From assembly GCA_017455495.1 (NCBI GenBank), contig JAFTAR010000143.1, forward strand, positions 1 through 37,228: a stretch of 37,228 nucleotides of DNA, given 5' to 3'. Positions 25,115 to 34,484 of this stretch are shown one piece after another; the first letter of the stretch is position 1; every line of letters begins with the position of its first letter. The notes under the pieces were generated by a model. That model saw only the letters and a program-made list of their open reading frames with translations, ran no database searches and had not been told where the DNA came from. This DNA is from Prevotella sp. (lineage in GTDB: Bacteria > Bacteroidota > Bacteroidia > Bacteroidales > Bacteroidaceae). Made by a program: the position numbers and the translations under genes.

Positions 25115-28100
25115 ATGAAAAGAAACCAGCTATTCAGGACGGCCATCACCATCGTTGCGCTGATGGGGAGCATGGCCACCGCCAAGGCCGACCAGGTCAC
25201 TCTGGCCTCTTGGGACTTCTCGAACGACGTGAAGTACACCCAGACTTCTGCCGACGGGCAGAAGACGTACTACACGGCATCGGCTGAGTCGAAGGTGAAC
25301 ATGGAGTATGCCTTCTCTGCTCAGCAGCCATTCTTCTATCCTACCTCAGGAGCCGTTGCCAACAGCACGCTTACCATCTGGGCTGCCGATGGCACTAAGA
25401 AGTGGTATATCTCTAACTACAACAATGGTGCCCTGCGCATGTATACCGCATCGCCTCGCATCATAGACAACCCTACTGATGCCAGCCAGCACTACAACTA
25501 TGCCGAGGTGGAGCTGTCGGCCGAGGGCTATAAGAATCTGCAGTTTTCCTGCCGCATGTCGGGCAACAACAGCAGGACACTGCCAGTCTATGTGCTTGTG
25601 TCTACCGACGGCGGTAACACATGGCTCCCTTCCAGCATACAGAACACCACCGGCAGCAGCTGGAGCAACTTCAACGAGACTAAGGCTGCCCTTGCCGTTG
25701 ACGGTCGGCAGAATGTGAAGGTGCGCGCCTTGATAGGCTACGATGCAGCTGCCACAGGCGACATGTACATGAACAGCTTCAAGGTGACTGGTGAAACTCT
25801 TGGCAGCGAGGCTGTCAACACCCTGACCACTTCGGCCACGCCTGCCGGTGCCGGCTATGTGGCCATGTCGCCAGTGGGCGATGCTGCTGTCAGCGGTACA
25901 AGCATCACCTATACGGCCAGGAATATGTCGGGCTATAAGATAAAGGAGTGGCAGGACGGCAACTGCACCACGCTGGCAACCACGCCTGCATATACCACTA
26001 CCGTAAGCGGTCCGACGGCTGTCACTGCCGTGTTTGCCACTACTGAGACCTACACCCTTACTATCAACAAGGCCGGCGACGGTGCCAAGTGGGGCGAGGT
26101 GGTGATGTCGCCAGAACCCATCAACGGCAAGTATGATGACGGAACGGAGGTGACGCTGACTGTAGTCCCCAACAATGTGACCAACTTCCTGACATGGGAG
26201 ACCGGCAGCGCCGAGCTGAGCCGAGTCGTCACCGTAAACGGCAATACCGAGGTGACGGCCACTTTCGATGTCATACCTTTCATCGTGGCCTGGGACTTCA
26301 ACAACGACAAGAACTCTGCACGTGGCAACCGCGCTGCCGACTATGCTTTCTCTACCGACAACACGGGTGTGATGCTGTTCTACCAGGGCAGCAACTGCGC
26401 CAGCACCAACTGGGGCAGCGGCAAGGCCTCGTTTGGGGGCAAGGAGATGTGGGCTGCCCGCCGCTACACAGACTACAGCAAGAATGAGCAGATTCCCCGC
26501 GCCTTCGTGGCTTCGTTCAGCGTGAAGGACTATGACAAGATAAAGATTCACAGCTTTGTGGCTGCCAACAACAACTGCGTGCGCCAGCGCCAGTTGCTGC
26601 AGCTGAGCACCACAAGCGCTACTGAGGGCTTCACAACCCTGATGACGCTGACACTGCCGGACAACCCCAGCAGCGAGTGGCTCAACATGGACTATGAACT
26701 GGATACAAAGAACATAGACGGCATGGTCTACATTCGTTGGATTGAGGACGAGACGAGCGACTTCTTTGACGGTGGCAACCACTCGGGCACTGAGGGCTTC
26801 TACCTGGCCGATGTCATCATCTTCGCCGACCAGACAGCCATTGATGACACAGAGGCCCCGCAGCTCATCAGCAGTTCACCTGCCGATGGCAGCACCAGCG
26901 CCTCGGCCCGCGGCAACATCGTGCTTAGCTTCAACGAGCGCGTCAAGGCCGGCACTGGCAGTGTGGTCCTCAATGGTGAGGCCTTGATCGGCTCCTTCGG
27001 CAGCAAGAGCGTCACCTACGCCTACCACGGCCTGCAGTACGGTCAGCAGTACACTCTCAGCATCGGCGAGAACGCCATCACCGACCTTAGCGGCAACGCC
27101 TTCCCTGCCCGCGACATCACCTTCACGGTCATGGAGCGCCCGCTGCCCACGGCCAAGACCTTCGACGCAGTGGTGGCCAAGAGCGGCTTCACAGTGCCCG
27201 ATGGTTCTGCCATCGGGGTCTATGAGACCATCCAAGCTGCCATTGATGCCGCCCCGGCCAACCGCATAGCCCCCTGGCTCATCTTCGTCACCAATGGCGA
27301 GTACGAGGAACTGGTCACTATCCCGCAGAACAAGCCCTTCATCCACCTCATCGGCCAGGACAAGGAAAAGACCGTTATAAAGTACCTTATTAATAATGGT
27401 GGCTCCAACGACGTGGGCTATGAATACTCCACCAACAACCCCAGCTCGCTTACCTATGGCAAGCAGGCCGTGGTGCAGGTAAACGCCACCGACTTCTATA
27501 CAGAGAATATCACCTACCTGAACCGCTGGGGCGTGGAGCACCAGTCAGGCCCCATGGACCTCGCCATGAGCTCGCGTGCCGACCGTCAGGCCTTCAACAA
27601 CTGCCAGTTCCGCTCATATCAGGATACTTGGTACACCGACGTGCGCAATGCCAGCGACCGCCAGTATGTGAACAACTGCCTCATTGAAGGCGCAGTGGAC
27701 TTCTACTACGGCGCAGGCGATAACTACATTGAGAACAGCACCTTCCGTCTGGCCCGTGAGGGCAGCGTAATCGTGGCTCCCAGTCATCAGGCAGGCACAA
27801 AGTGGGGCTATGTCCTCGTGAACAACACCATTGACGGCAAGGGTGGCAGCAATAAGCTGGGACGCGCTTGGCAGAACCAGCCAATATCAGTCTGGATAAA
27901 TACTACGCTGAAGACTACCATAGCTCCTGAAGGCTGGAGCGAATGGCACATCGCACCGAAGCTTTTCGCAGAGTATAACACCATGGATGCCGACGGCCAG
28001 CCCGTTGACCTGAACAACCGCCGCACCACCTACAAGGTGGATGAGGACAAACTGGCTCAGGGCGAGACAAGCCCTGTCACCCGTCAGGCTGTGCTTAGTG

Positions 28101-28534
28101 CCGAGGAGGCTGCACGCTACACCTACGAGGCTGTGACAGCCGGCACCGACGACTGGAACCCGCGCAAGTTCTTTGAGACTGTTGAGGCTCCTGCCAATGT
28201 GGCTTATGCCGATGGCAAGATTACGTGGAGCGCCTCACAGTATGCCATCTGCTATCTCGTCATCAATGCCGACTCTCAGGTCGTTGCCATAACCAAGGAT
28301 ACTGAGTATGCCACCGCCGTAGCAGGCAGCTACACTATTTGCTCGGTCAATGAGTACGGAAGCCTGGGCCAGACTACTACCTTCGAAGTTACAAACGACA
28401 TGGCCACAGGAATCAGGGTAATTACTCCCCAGCCTGTATACGACTCTAATGTCTACAACCTCAACGGCCAGCCTGTAAGCACGGCCACAAGGGGCGTATA
28501 TATTGTGAATGGAAAGAAAATGTTAGTTAAGTAG
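25115..28534 (+). CDS. Multidomain pectinesterase (CE8), secreted
   Basis: CE8 enzymes remove methyl esters from homogalacturonan. The ATG at 25115 gives a proper signal peptide (MKRNQLFRTAITIVALMG, ending ATAKA) and 1139 residues; an upstream in-frame ATG at 25028 overlaps the promoter. In order: a beta-rich module (about 25-225), repeat modules of the InlB B-type (about 234-385), a second beta-sandwich module (about 388-575), an SbsA/Big_5 Ig-like domain (577-675, with SSSPADGS) and the CE8 beta-helix (about 679-1000). Catalytic residues are visible: D837 in QDTW, D862 in GAVDFYYG, R917 in LGRAW. The C-terminus (YNLNGQPV, then GVYIVNGKKMLVK) resembles type IX secretion tails. GH95 follows after 10 bp, so both probably share one transcript under the divergent regulator. 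Confidence 0.93.
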   Translation: MKRNQLFRTAITIVALMGSMATAKADQVTLASWDFSNDVKYTQTSADGQKTYYTASAESKVNMEYAFSAQQPFFYPTSGAVANSTLTIWAADGTKKWYISNYNNGALRMYTASPRIIDNPTDASQHYNYAEVELSAEGYKNLQFSCRMSGNNSRTLPVYVLVSTDGGNTWLPSSIQNTTGSSWSNFNETKAALAVDGRQNVKVRALIGYDAAATGDMYMNSFKVTGETLGSEAVNTLTTSATPAGAGYVAMSPVGDAAVSGTSITYTARNMSGYKIKEWQDGNCTTLATTPAYTTTVSGPTAVTAVFATTETYTLTINKAGDGAKWGEVVMSPEPINGKYDDGTEVTLTVVPNNVTNFLTWETGSAELSRVVTVNGNTEVTATFDVIPFIVAWDFNNDKNSARGNRAADYAFSTDNTGVMLFYQGSNCASTNWGSGKASFGGKEMWAARRYTDYSKNEQIPRAFVASFSVKDYDKIKIHSFVAANNNCVRQRQLLQLSTTSATEGFTTLMTLTLPDNPSSEWLNMDYELDTKNIDGMVYIRWIEDETSDFFDGGNHSGTEGFYLADVIIFADQTAIDDTEAPQLISSSPADGSTSASARGNIVLSFNERVKAGTGSVVLNGEALIGSFGSKSVTYAYHGLQYGQQYTLSIGENAITDLSGNAFPARDITFTVMERPLPTAKTFDAVVAKSGFTVPDGSAIGVYETIQAAIDAAPANRIAPWLIFVTNGEYEELVTIPQNKPFIHLIGQDKEKTVIKYLINNGGSNDVGYEYSTNNPSSLTYGKQAVVQVNATDFYTENITYLNRWGVEHQSGPMDLAMSSRADRQAFNNCQFRSYQDTWYTDVRNASDRQYVNNCLIEGAVDFYYGAGDNYIENSTFRLAREGSVIVAPSHQAGTKWGYVLVNNTIDGKGGSNKLGRAWQNQPISVWINTTLKTTIAPEGWSEWHIAPKLFAEYNTMDADGQPVDLNNRRTTYKVDEDKLAQGETSPVTRQAVLSAEEAARYTYEAVTAGTDDWNPRKFFETVEAPANVAYADGKITWSASQYAICYLVINADSQVVAITKDTEYATAVAGSYTICSVNEYGSLGQTTTFEVTNDMATGIRVITPQPVYDSNVYNLNGQPVSTATRGVYIVNGKKMLVK

Positions 28535-28543
28535 AAGTAATAG

Positions 28544-31500
28544 ATGTTAAAGAAAAGAACGACGATGAAGGCAATGCTGGCAGTGCTGGCATTCCTTCTG
28601 AGCTCCAACAGTGCCATGGCCGATCAAACGGCTGTGGCACATTGGGAGTTCACTACCGGCTATGACGTAGAGAAACAAGGCACCACGGCCATCTATACCC
28701 CAAACAACTTAGGGTGGTCGCAGATAGCCAACACTAAGTGGAGTACACTGCAGCCCTACTTCCTGCCCAACGAGTGCGCGCTGATGCCGGAGCAGTGCCG
28801 GGTAACGGTGCACACCAGCGACGGCAAGTGGCAGGTGACCAGCAGCGGCTCGGCACCCAACTACCTGCTGCGCCTGAACACGGCCTCTATAGATAAGTTC
28901 ACCGCCAAGGCTGACTATACCGACGGCTCGAAACACGACCAGTACTTCGAGGTGCAGATGCCTACTACGGCACTTAACAACATCAAGCTGAACTTCGCCA
29001 TCGGCGACGGCTCCAGCTCTGCCACAAAGTTTGGCTTGGTCTATTCCACCGATGGCGGCCAGACGTGGACTGTGCTCAGCGACTACACATCCGGCTCCCA
29101 CTGGAACACCTATGTTGATGCCAACTACGACCTGCAGGCCGACGACAAGGAGCTGCTCATAGTGCGAATGCTGATTCAGTCGGCCACGAAGACCAGCAAC
29201 TACAACTTGAAATACCTGAACATCCTGGCTGAGGACACTAAAGCCCCCGTGCTCGTCAGCAGTATGCCTGCCGACGGTGCTACTGGCGTGTTGCCCACGG
29301 GCAAGGTCACGCTGCTGTTCAACGAGGGCGTGAAAGTGGCCACAGCTTCAGCCGCAGTTCCCGCTGCATCTCCAGTGGGCACTCTCACCAACAGCACCAC
29401 CGGTCAGTCACAGACCATCGCCCCCGTAGTGAATATCAATAAGGTGTCGTTCCCCTATGCCGACCTTGACCTCACCACGACTTATACCCTCACCTTGCCT
29501 GCCAACTCGCTGGCCGACCTGGCTGGCAATTTGCTGAATGAAGCCATCACCATAACATTCACCACTGGCGACACGCGCCCCGTGCCACCCCCTGTGCTTG
29601 ACAGCTACAACCGCCTGTGGTATCACCGCCCCGCCCAATACTGGGAGGAGGCACTGCCTCTGGGCAACGGAAGGCTGGGCGCTATGGTGAGCGGCTCGGT
29701 AGCCAAGGATACGCTGCAGCTTAACGAAGACACCTTCTGGGGGCAGTCGCCCAACCGCAATCATAATGCCAACGCCCGCGCGGTGTTGCAGCAGGTACAG
29801 CAGTATATCTTCAACCGCGACTATGCTGCCGGGCAGAGACTGGCCATTCCCAACTGGATGTCGCAAGGCTCGCACGGTGCGCAGTATCAGGCTGCCGGCT
29901 GCGTGCTCGTGGGCTTCCCCGGCCACCGCTTCGACGATGAAGAACCCGGCTTCACTGCCTCAAATAGTGCGGTCGGCGGTTTTGCCGCCGATGCCCAGGG
30001 CTACGTCCGCTCCCTTGACATGAACAACGCCACCGCCATCACCACCTATATCATTGACGGCGTTACCTACACCCGCACCGTCTTCACCTCCTTCGAGGAC
30101 AATGTGACCATAATGCGCATAGAAGCCTCCGAGCCGGGAAAGCTGAACTTCAACGTGTGCTATGCTGCACCCAGCAAGACCAACATGGAGAAGCTTGGCG
30201 TGAACAAGATTACGGCCGACGGCATGATTGAGGCTTCGCTTATTCCCGCCCGCGAAATGACCGAGAACGTGCCCAACAAGCTGCAGTGCTATACCTTCAT
30301 CAAGGTCATCAACGATGGCGGCACTCAGCGCAGCGTGCTCAGCGGTTATTCCGTTGAGACCCGCGGCATCGTGGCCGGACAGACGCAGGTGCCCACCATT
30401 GAGGTCAGCGAGGCCACGTCGGCCACCATCGTCATCTCTTCAGCTACCAACTTTGTCAACTACGACGACATCAGTGCCAATGGTGAGGCGAAGGCCCTCA
30501 ATTATATGACCACCTACCTAAACAAGAACAAGGACTACGAGACCACGCACTCCGACCACGCCGCCCGCTATCAGGAGCAGTTTGGCCGCGTCAGCCTTGA
30601 CCTTGGCAGCAATGCCGAGCAGGAGCAGAAGGACACCGAGACGCGCATCAGGGAGTTCCGCTCGCAGGGCGGCAACGACCCAGGCCTGGTGGCCAACTAC
30701 TTCCAGTTTGGCCGCTACTTGCTCATCTCCTCCTCGCAGCCCGGCACACAGCCGGCCAACCTGCAGGGCATCTGGAACCCCAACTCCCGCCAATATCCTG
30801 CCTGGGACTCGAAATACACCAGCAACATCAATGTTGAGATGAACTACTGGCCGGCCGAGGTGTGCAACCTGGCCGAGTGCCACATGCCCTTCGTTGACAT
30901 GGTGAGGGATGTAAGCGTAACTGGTGCCGAGACGGCGCAGGCTATGTACGGCGCACGCGGCTGGACGCTGCACCACAACACCGACCTGTGGAGAACCACC
31001 GGTGCCGTGGACAATGGCTCCGTAGGAGTGTGGCCAACGTGCAACGCATGGTTCTGCTCGCATCTCTGGGAAAAGTATCTCTTCTCCGGCGACAAGCAGT
31101 ATCTGGCCGACATCTACCCCGTGCTGAAGGGCTGTGCACAGTTCTTCCAGGACTTCCTCGTCCGCGATCCCAATACGGGCTACATGGTGGTGTGTCCCTC
31201 CAACTCGCCTGAGAACCATCCCGGCATTGGCTCTTATACCGATGACAACGGCAAGCAGATGAACTGCGCCCTCTTTGGTGGCGTGGCCATGGACAACCAG
31301 ATGGTCTACGACGTGCTGAAGAACACCGCCGAGGCCGCCCGCATCTTAAGTGCCGAGGCCGCAGTGACCGATGGTTCTCCATCGGTCTATAACGAGTCGG
31401 CCTTCGCCGACGAGCTTGATGCCCTTCGCGCCCAGCTTACTCCCTACATGATTGGCAAGTACGGCCAGGTGCAGGAGTGGCAGGAAGACTGGGACCGCGA

Positions 31501-32374
31501 GAACAACAGCCATCGCCATCTGTCGCACATCTGGGGAGCCTATCCCGGCAACCAGGTTTCGCCCTATACCAATGCCACTATCTACCAGGGCGTGCACAAG
31601 TCGCTTGTGGGCCGTGGCGATGCCGCCCGAGGCTGGAGCATGGGCTGGAAGGTGTGCCTCTGGGCACGCATGCTTGACGGCGACCATGCCCTCAACATTA
31701 TAAAGAACCAGCTGCGTCTTATGGACCCCAACGCCACTATGAGCGATGCCGACGGCGGCACCTATGCAAATATGTTCGACGCCCACGCCCCGTTCCAGAT
31801 AGACGGCAACTTTGGCTGCTGTGCCGGCATTGCCGAGATGCTCGTTCAGAGCCACGCCGGCTTCGTCCACCTGCTGCCCGCCCTGCCTTCTGCATGGGCC
31901 GACGGCGAGGTGAAAGGACTGCGCACCCGTGGCGGCTTTGAAATCACCGACATGCAGTGGCGCGACGGTAAGGTGGTGATGCTGCGGGTGAAGTCTACCA
32001 TTGGCGGCAACCTGCGCCTGCGCTCGGCATCAGAGCTGAAAATGGCCGACGGAACGGCCCTGCAGCCTGCCGCAGGCGACAACAGCAACCCGCTGACGCA
32101 GCCCTACATCATGCCCGATCCAATAGTGGTCAACCCCTCGAAGATTCCTGCCACCACGCTGCCGCAGACCTTCGTCTACGACATTCCCACCACGGCTGGC
32201 CAGGAGATAGAGCTTATAGACCTCAATGGTTTCACCGGCATAGAGACAATCCAAAACCATGACCAGCACCAAGCTGCTGGTCATGGGGTGGCCTACTCTG
32301 TCGACGGCTTGCGGGTGAACGACTCCTACCGCGGCATCACTATTATCAATGGCAACAAGTACATGAACAGGTAA
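28544..32374 (+). CDS. GH95 family alpha-L-fucosidase/alpha-L-galactosidase, secreted
   Basis: GH95 enzymes release terminal alpha-L-fucose or alpha-L-galactose from glycans. The 1276-residue protein has a signal peptide (an ATG at 28565 is an equally good start), an N-terminal beta-rich module (about 27-230) related to that of the pectinesterase, a Big_5 domain (about 231-345) and the GH95 domain (about 355-1190, starting LWYHRPAQYWEEALPLGNGRLGAM). By comparison with AfcA of Bifidobacterium, the catalytic set is intact: N761 and N763 (TSNINVEMNYW), E890 (SPENHPG) and D1087 (QIDGNFG). A Thr occupies the place of the His found two residues before the first Asn in AfcA. The tail (YSVDGLRV, GITIINGNKYMNR) is type IX-like. 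With CE8 and GH43 neighbours, a pectin side-chain substrate is more likely than host glycans (inference). Confidence 0.93.
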   Translation: MLKKRTTMKAMLAVLAFLLSSNSAMADQTAVAHWEFTTGYDVEKQGTTAIYTPNNLGWSQIANTKWSTLQPYFLPNECALMPEQCRVTVHTSDGKWQVTSSGSAPNYLLRLNTASIDKFTAKADYTDGSKHDQYFEVQMPTTALNNIKLNFAIGDGSSSATKFGLVYSTDGGQTWTVLSDYTSGSHWNTYVDANYDLQADDKELLIVRMLIQSATKTSNYNLKYLNILAEDTKAPVLVSSMPADGATGVLPTGKVTLLFNEGVKVATASAAVPAASPVGTLTNSTTGQSQTIAPVVNINKVSFPYADLDLTTTYTLTLPANSLADLAGNLLNEAITITFTTGDTRPVPPPVLDSYNRLWYHRPAQYWEEALPLGNGRLGAMVSGSVAKDTLQLNEDTFWGQSPNRNHNANARAVLQQVQQYIFNRDYAAGQRLAIPNWMSQGSHGAQYQAAGCVLVGFPGHRFDDEEPGFTASNSAVGGFAADAQGYVRSLDMNNATAITTYIIDGVTYTRTVFTSFEDNVTIMRIEASEPGKLNFNVCYAAPSKTNMEKLGVNKITADGMIEASLIPAREMTENVPNKLQCYTFIKVINDGGTQRSVLSGYSVETRGIVAGQTQVPTIEVSEATSATIVISSATNFVNYDDISANGEAKALNYMTTYLNKNKDYETTHSDHAARYQEQFGRVSLDLGSNAEQEQKDTETRIREFRSQGGNDPGLVANYFQFGRYLLISSSQPGTQPANLQGIWNPNSRQYPAWDSKYTSNINVEMNYWPAEVCNLAECHMPFVDMVRDVSVTGAETAQAMYGARGWTLHHNTDLWRTTGAVDNGSVGVWPTCNAWFCSHLWEKYLFSGDKQYLADIYPVLKGCAQFFQDFLVRDPNTGYMVVCPSNSPENHPGIGSYTDDNGKQMNCALFGGVAMDNQMVYDVLKNTAEAARILSAEAAVTDGSPSVYNESAFADELDALRAQLTPYMIGKYGQVQEWQEDWDRENNSHRHLSHIWGAYPGNQVSPYTNATIYQGVHKSLVGRGDAARGWSMGWKVCLWARMLDGDHALNIIKNQLRLMDPNATMSDADGGTYANMFDAHAPFQIDGNFGCCAGIAEMLVQSHAGFVHLLPALPSAWADGEVKGLRTRGGFEITDMQWRDGKVVMLRVKSTIGGNLRLRSASELKMADGTALQPAAGDNSNPLTQPYIMPDPIVVNPSKIPATTLPQTFVYDIPTTAGQEIELIDLNGFTGIETIQNHDQHQAAGHGVAYSVDGLRVNDSYRGITIINGNKYMNR

Positions 32375-32413
32375 ACACACCTATCGCCTCTTCTGCTCCG
32401 CAAGACTTTTCTC

Positions 32414-33988
32414 TTACTTCTTAATGTCGTAGTTGAAGTTGCGGAACATGGCCTTGCCGCCTGGAGTCCCTTCCCTGTTGTAGCAGTAGAGGCCCGTGCG
32501 CGAACCTTTCCAGTAGCCCATGCGGAGGGAGAAAGGCAGGCCCGCAGGGGTGAAGTGGCGGCCGTCATCACTTGTGTAGAACTGGTGCGCGTTGTTCTCG
32601 CTGTCTATGCTTACACGCAGGCTAACGGTGCTTCTGCGGCAAGGGCTGAGCACGGTGAAACGGCCGCCATCCTCTACATAGTAGTAGTTCCTGCCCATCT
32701 GGCGGCACACTCCCACAGCCATGAAGCGCTTGCCCATGCAGAGCAGGCCGGCATGGTCGCCCTCCTTCAGTTGCGAGCAGTCAATGGTGGTCGTCGCCTC
32801 GCTGCTGTAGCCCACTGTCTTTTGGGTCAGCATGTTCCGGCAGGCCTTTAGACTGTCGGCCGGCAGGGCATGGAGCGTCAGGTAGCCTTTGCGCTCGCCC
32901 ATGCTCCAGGCCGAGTCAACAGGGTTGTGGCACCACTGCCACTGCGGGGCCAGCGGGCGGCGGTGCTGTCCCGCCCAGTAGAGCGTGTCTGAGGTGAAGT
33001 CGCCAGAGAACACCGTGGTGCATGGTGACGCTTCTGCCATTGGGCTTGTCCACACCGCCACTGGCTCTCCGATGCCGTTGCCGTCAATGTCTACTCCTAT
33101 CAGTGGCCATCCGTCGTGCCAGCGGGCAGGCTGCATGTGAACCACCCTGCCGCGGGGATGGGTCTCCTGGAAATGCAGGAACCACCACGTGCCGTCGGGG
33201 GTGTCAACGAGTGCTCCCTGGTGCGGGCCGTTCACGTCGGTGCTGCCCTGTTCCAGCACCACGCGCTTCTCGTAGGGACCATAGATGCTGCGCGAGCGAA
33301 GCACTGTCTGCCAGCCGCAGCACACGCCGCCCTCGGGAATCACCAAGTAGTAGTAGCCGTCGCGCTTCATTATCTTTGTGCCCTCAGCCACAGGACCGGT
33401 GTACACCGTGACGCCGTCGTCAAGGAGTTGCTTTCCGTCGGCCGACATACGGTGGATGATGATAGGCCCGGCACCATACTGGCTGCGGCCAAGATATGCC
33501 TGTCCGTCCCCGTCCCAGAAAGGGCAGGGGTCCTCCCACTTCTCTACCTGCTTCACACAATGCAGGGGCGACCAAGGGCCGCTGGCATTGCTGGCGGTAG
33601 ACATGAACAGCCCCTCGTCGGGAGTGCAGAAATAAACGTAGAAAAGGCCGTCATGAAAGCGTATGGCCGGGGCCCACGAGCCACCGCCATAGTGGGCATT
33701 ACTGTCCCAACCGGGATAGTCAAGACGGTCGAACACCTGGCTCACCACCTGCCAGTTCACAAGGTCGGAAGACTTCAGCACCTGCATACCCATGAAGTGG
33801 AAGTCGGAGGCCACCATATAGTAGCTGTCGCCCACGCGGATTACGTCAGGGTCGCTATAGTCGGCATTTAGCACAGGGTTCTTGTAGGTGTCGTTACCCT
33901 GGTCGCCCCAGGCAAACGGAGCCTGTGCCTGGAGAGCTGCAATATTCATGACGGCAGCCACGACTGTTATCAGTATCTTTACTTTCAT
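32414..33988 (-). CDS. GH43 family glycoside hydrolase with C-terminal beta-sandwich
   Basis: GH43 enzymes are mainly arabinofuranosidases and xylosidases acting on arabinan or xylan side chains. The 524-residue protein has a signal peptide (about 1-22) and a five-bladed propeller with the three acidic residues expected: base D46 in YSDPDVIRV, pKa modulator D153 in WEDPCPFWDGDG, and acid E202 in GPVAEGTKI. The second half (about 320-524) looks like the concanavalin-type sandwich that often follows GH43 propellers (FTSDTLYWAGQHRRPLAPQWQW, SSEATTTIDCSQLKEGDHAGLLCM). The subfamily cannot be decided by eye. It is convergent with the GH95 gene (40-bp gap) and has its own promoter box upstream, so it belongs to the same pectin-type cluster but not to the same transcript. 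Confidence 0.92.
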   Translation of the reverse strand: MKVKILITVVAAVMNIAALQAQAPFAWGDQGNDTYKNPVLNADYSDPDVIRVGDSYYMVASDFHFMGMQVLKSSDLVNWQVVSQVFDRLDYPGWDSNAHYGGGSWAPAIRFHDGLFYVYFCTPDEGLFMSTASNASGPWSPLHCVKQVEKWEDPCPFWDGDGQAYLGRSQYGAGPIIIHRMSADGKQLLDDGVTVYTGPVAEGTKIMKRDGYYYLVIPEGGVCCGWQTVLRSRSIYGPYEKRVVLEQGSTDVNGPHQGALVDTPDGTWWFLHFQETHPRGRVVHMQPARWHDGWPLIGVDIDGNGIGEPVAVWTSPMAEASPCTTVFSGDFTSDTLYWAGQHRRPLAPQWQWCHNPVDSAWSMGERKGYLTLHALPADSLKACRNMLTQKTVGYSSEATTTIDCSQLKEGDHAGLLCMGKRFMAVGVCRQMGRNYYYVEDGGRFTVLSPCRRSTVSLRVSIDSENNAHQFYTSDDGRHFTPAGLPFSLRMGYWKGSRTGLYCYNREGTPGGKAMFRNFNYDIKK

Positions 33989-34044
33989 CTTAGATGTTTG
34001 TTTTTAGGTTCTATCTACTGACGGCTCTCAGTTCTAATTTGCCA

Positions 34045-34052
34045 CAAAAGTA
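34045..34052 (-). promoter_or_regulatory. Bacteroidota -7 box for the GH43 gene
   Basis: The minus strand reads TACTTTTG (TAnnTTTG) about 57 bp upstream of the ATG at 33988. A TTG lies 17 bases further upstream, slightly closer than usual. The inverted-repeat unit starts only 50 bp beyond it. Confidence 0.5.
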
Positions 34053-34102
34053 CAAAAATAGGTTGTAAACAAGGCATCTGTAGTGAAAAAAAATTCGACA
34101 AC

Positions 34103-34184
34103 AGGTTGTCAGGTTGTCAAAACGCCGTGTGGCAAAGGGTTTGCAACCTGTTGGAGGTTGTCAGAGGTTGACAGAGGTTGTCAG
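34103..34184 (+). repeat. Left 82-bp inverted repeat of the helicase unit
   Basis: This arm matches the reverse complement of 36548-36629 at 80 of 82 positions. The outer end has two AGGTTGTC motifs in tandem, the middle is a unique block (ACGCCGTGTGGCAAAGGG), and the inner end has three GAGGTTG(T/A)CA motifs with a 10-bp period. Confidence 0.9.
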
Positions 34185-34213
34185 AGTGGCAGATGACAAA
34201 ATGGCAAGCCGTG

Positions 34214-34325
34214 CGAACGTAGAGCTGAACTCTGTCAGCGTAAGGGGAAACTCTGCAAACGTAAGGGGAAACTCTGCAAACGTAGGGGGGAACTCTGCAA
34301 ACGTAGGGGGGAACTCTGCAAACGT
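34214..34325 (+). repeat. 21-bp tandem repeat array (five units plus a partial), iteron-like
   Basis: Units begin at 34214, 34235, 34256, 34277 and 34298, with a seven-base sixth start at 34319. The consensus is about CAAACGTAAGGGGAAACTCTG; unit 1 is the most diverged, and units 4 and 5 are identical. Spacing is exactly two helical turns, the usual size of replication iterons, and the array lies just upstream of the helicase gene. The surrounding 34186-34484 holds no gene I can support: both strands are open because the 21-bp unit is a multiple of three. Confidence 0.75.
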
Positions 34326-34484
34326 AAAGCAGTGCCTTATGCTTGAATTCTTGAGAGAATTGAAACAAAAGGCAGGTCTCTATGAAAAAATGGATGAGCG
34401 CTGCCGTTGTGTGCCAATGCTTGGCAGACGGAGATTGGCATGAGGTTTGCTGCAAGGATAATGTTTAACTAAAAATCGATAAGA

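Noticed and set aside
25346-26782. A 478-codon open frame on the minus strand, opposite the pectinesterase gene
   Set aside because: Antisense shadow of a clearly coding region with a signal peptide and CE8 catalytic motifs; no independent evidence.
34214-34325. The 21-bp array as a CRISPR
   Set aside because: Units are directly adjacent with no unique spacers, and no cas genes are present.
34114-34443. A 109-codon plus-strand frame across the 21-bp array (and its minus-strand mirror 34117-34455)
   Set aside because: Openness is explained by a repeat unit that is a multiple of three; the frame starts inside the inverted repeat, and the flanking residues match nothing I recognise.
34382-34468. 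A 28-codon frame starting MKKWMSAAVVCQCLADGD just before the helicase gene
   Set aside because: Too short and without a recognisable family or a convincing ribosome site; could be real but cannot be supported.
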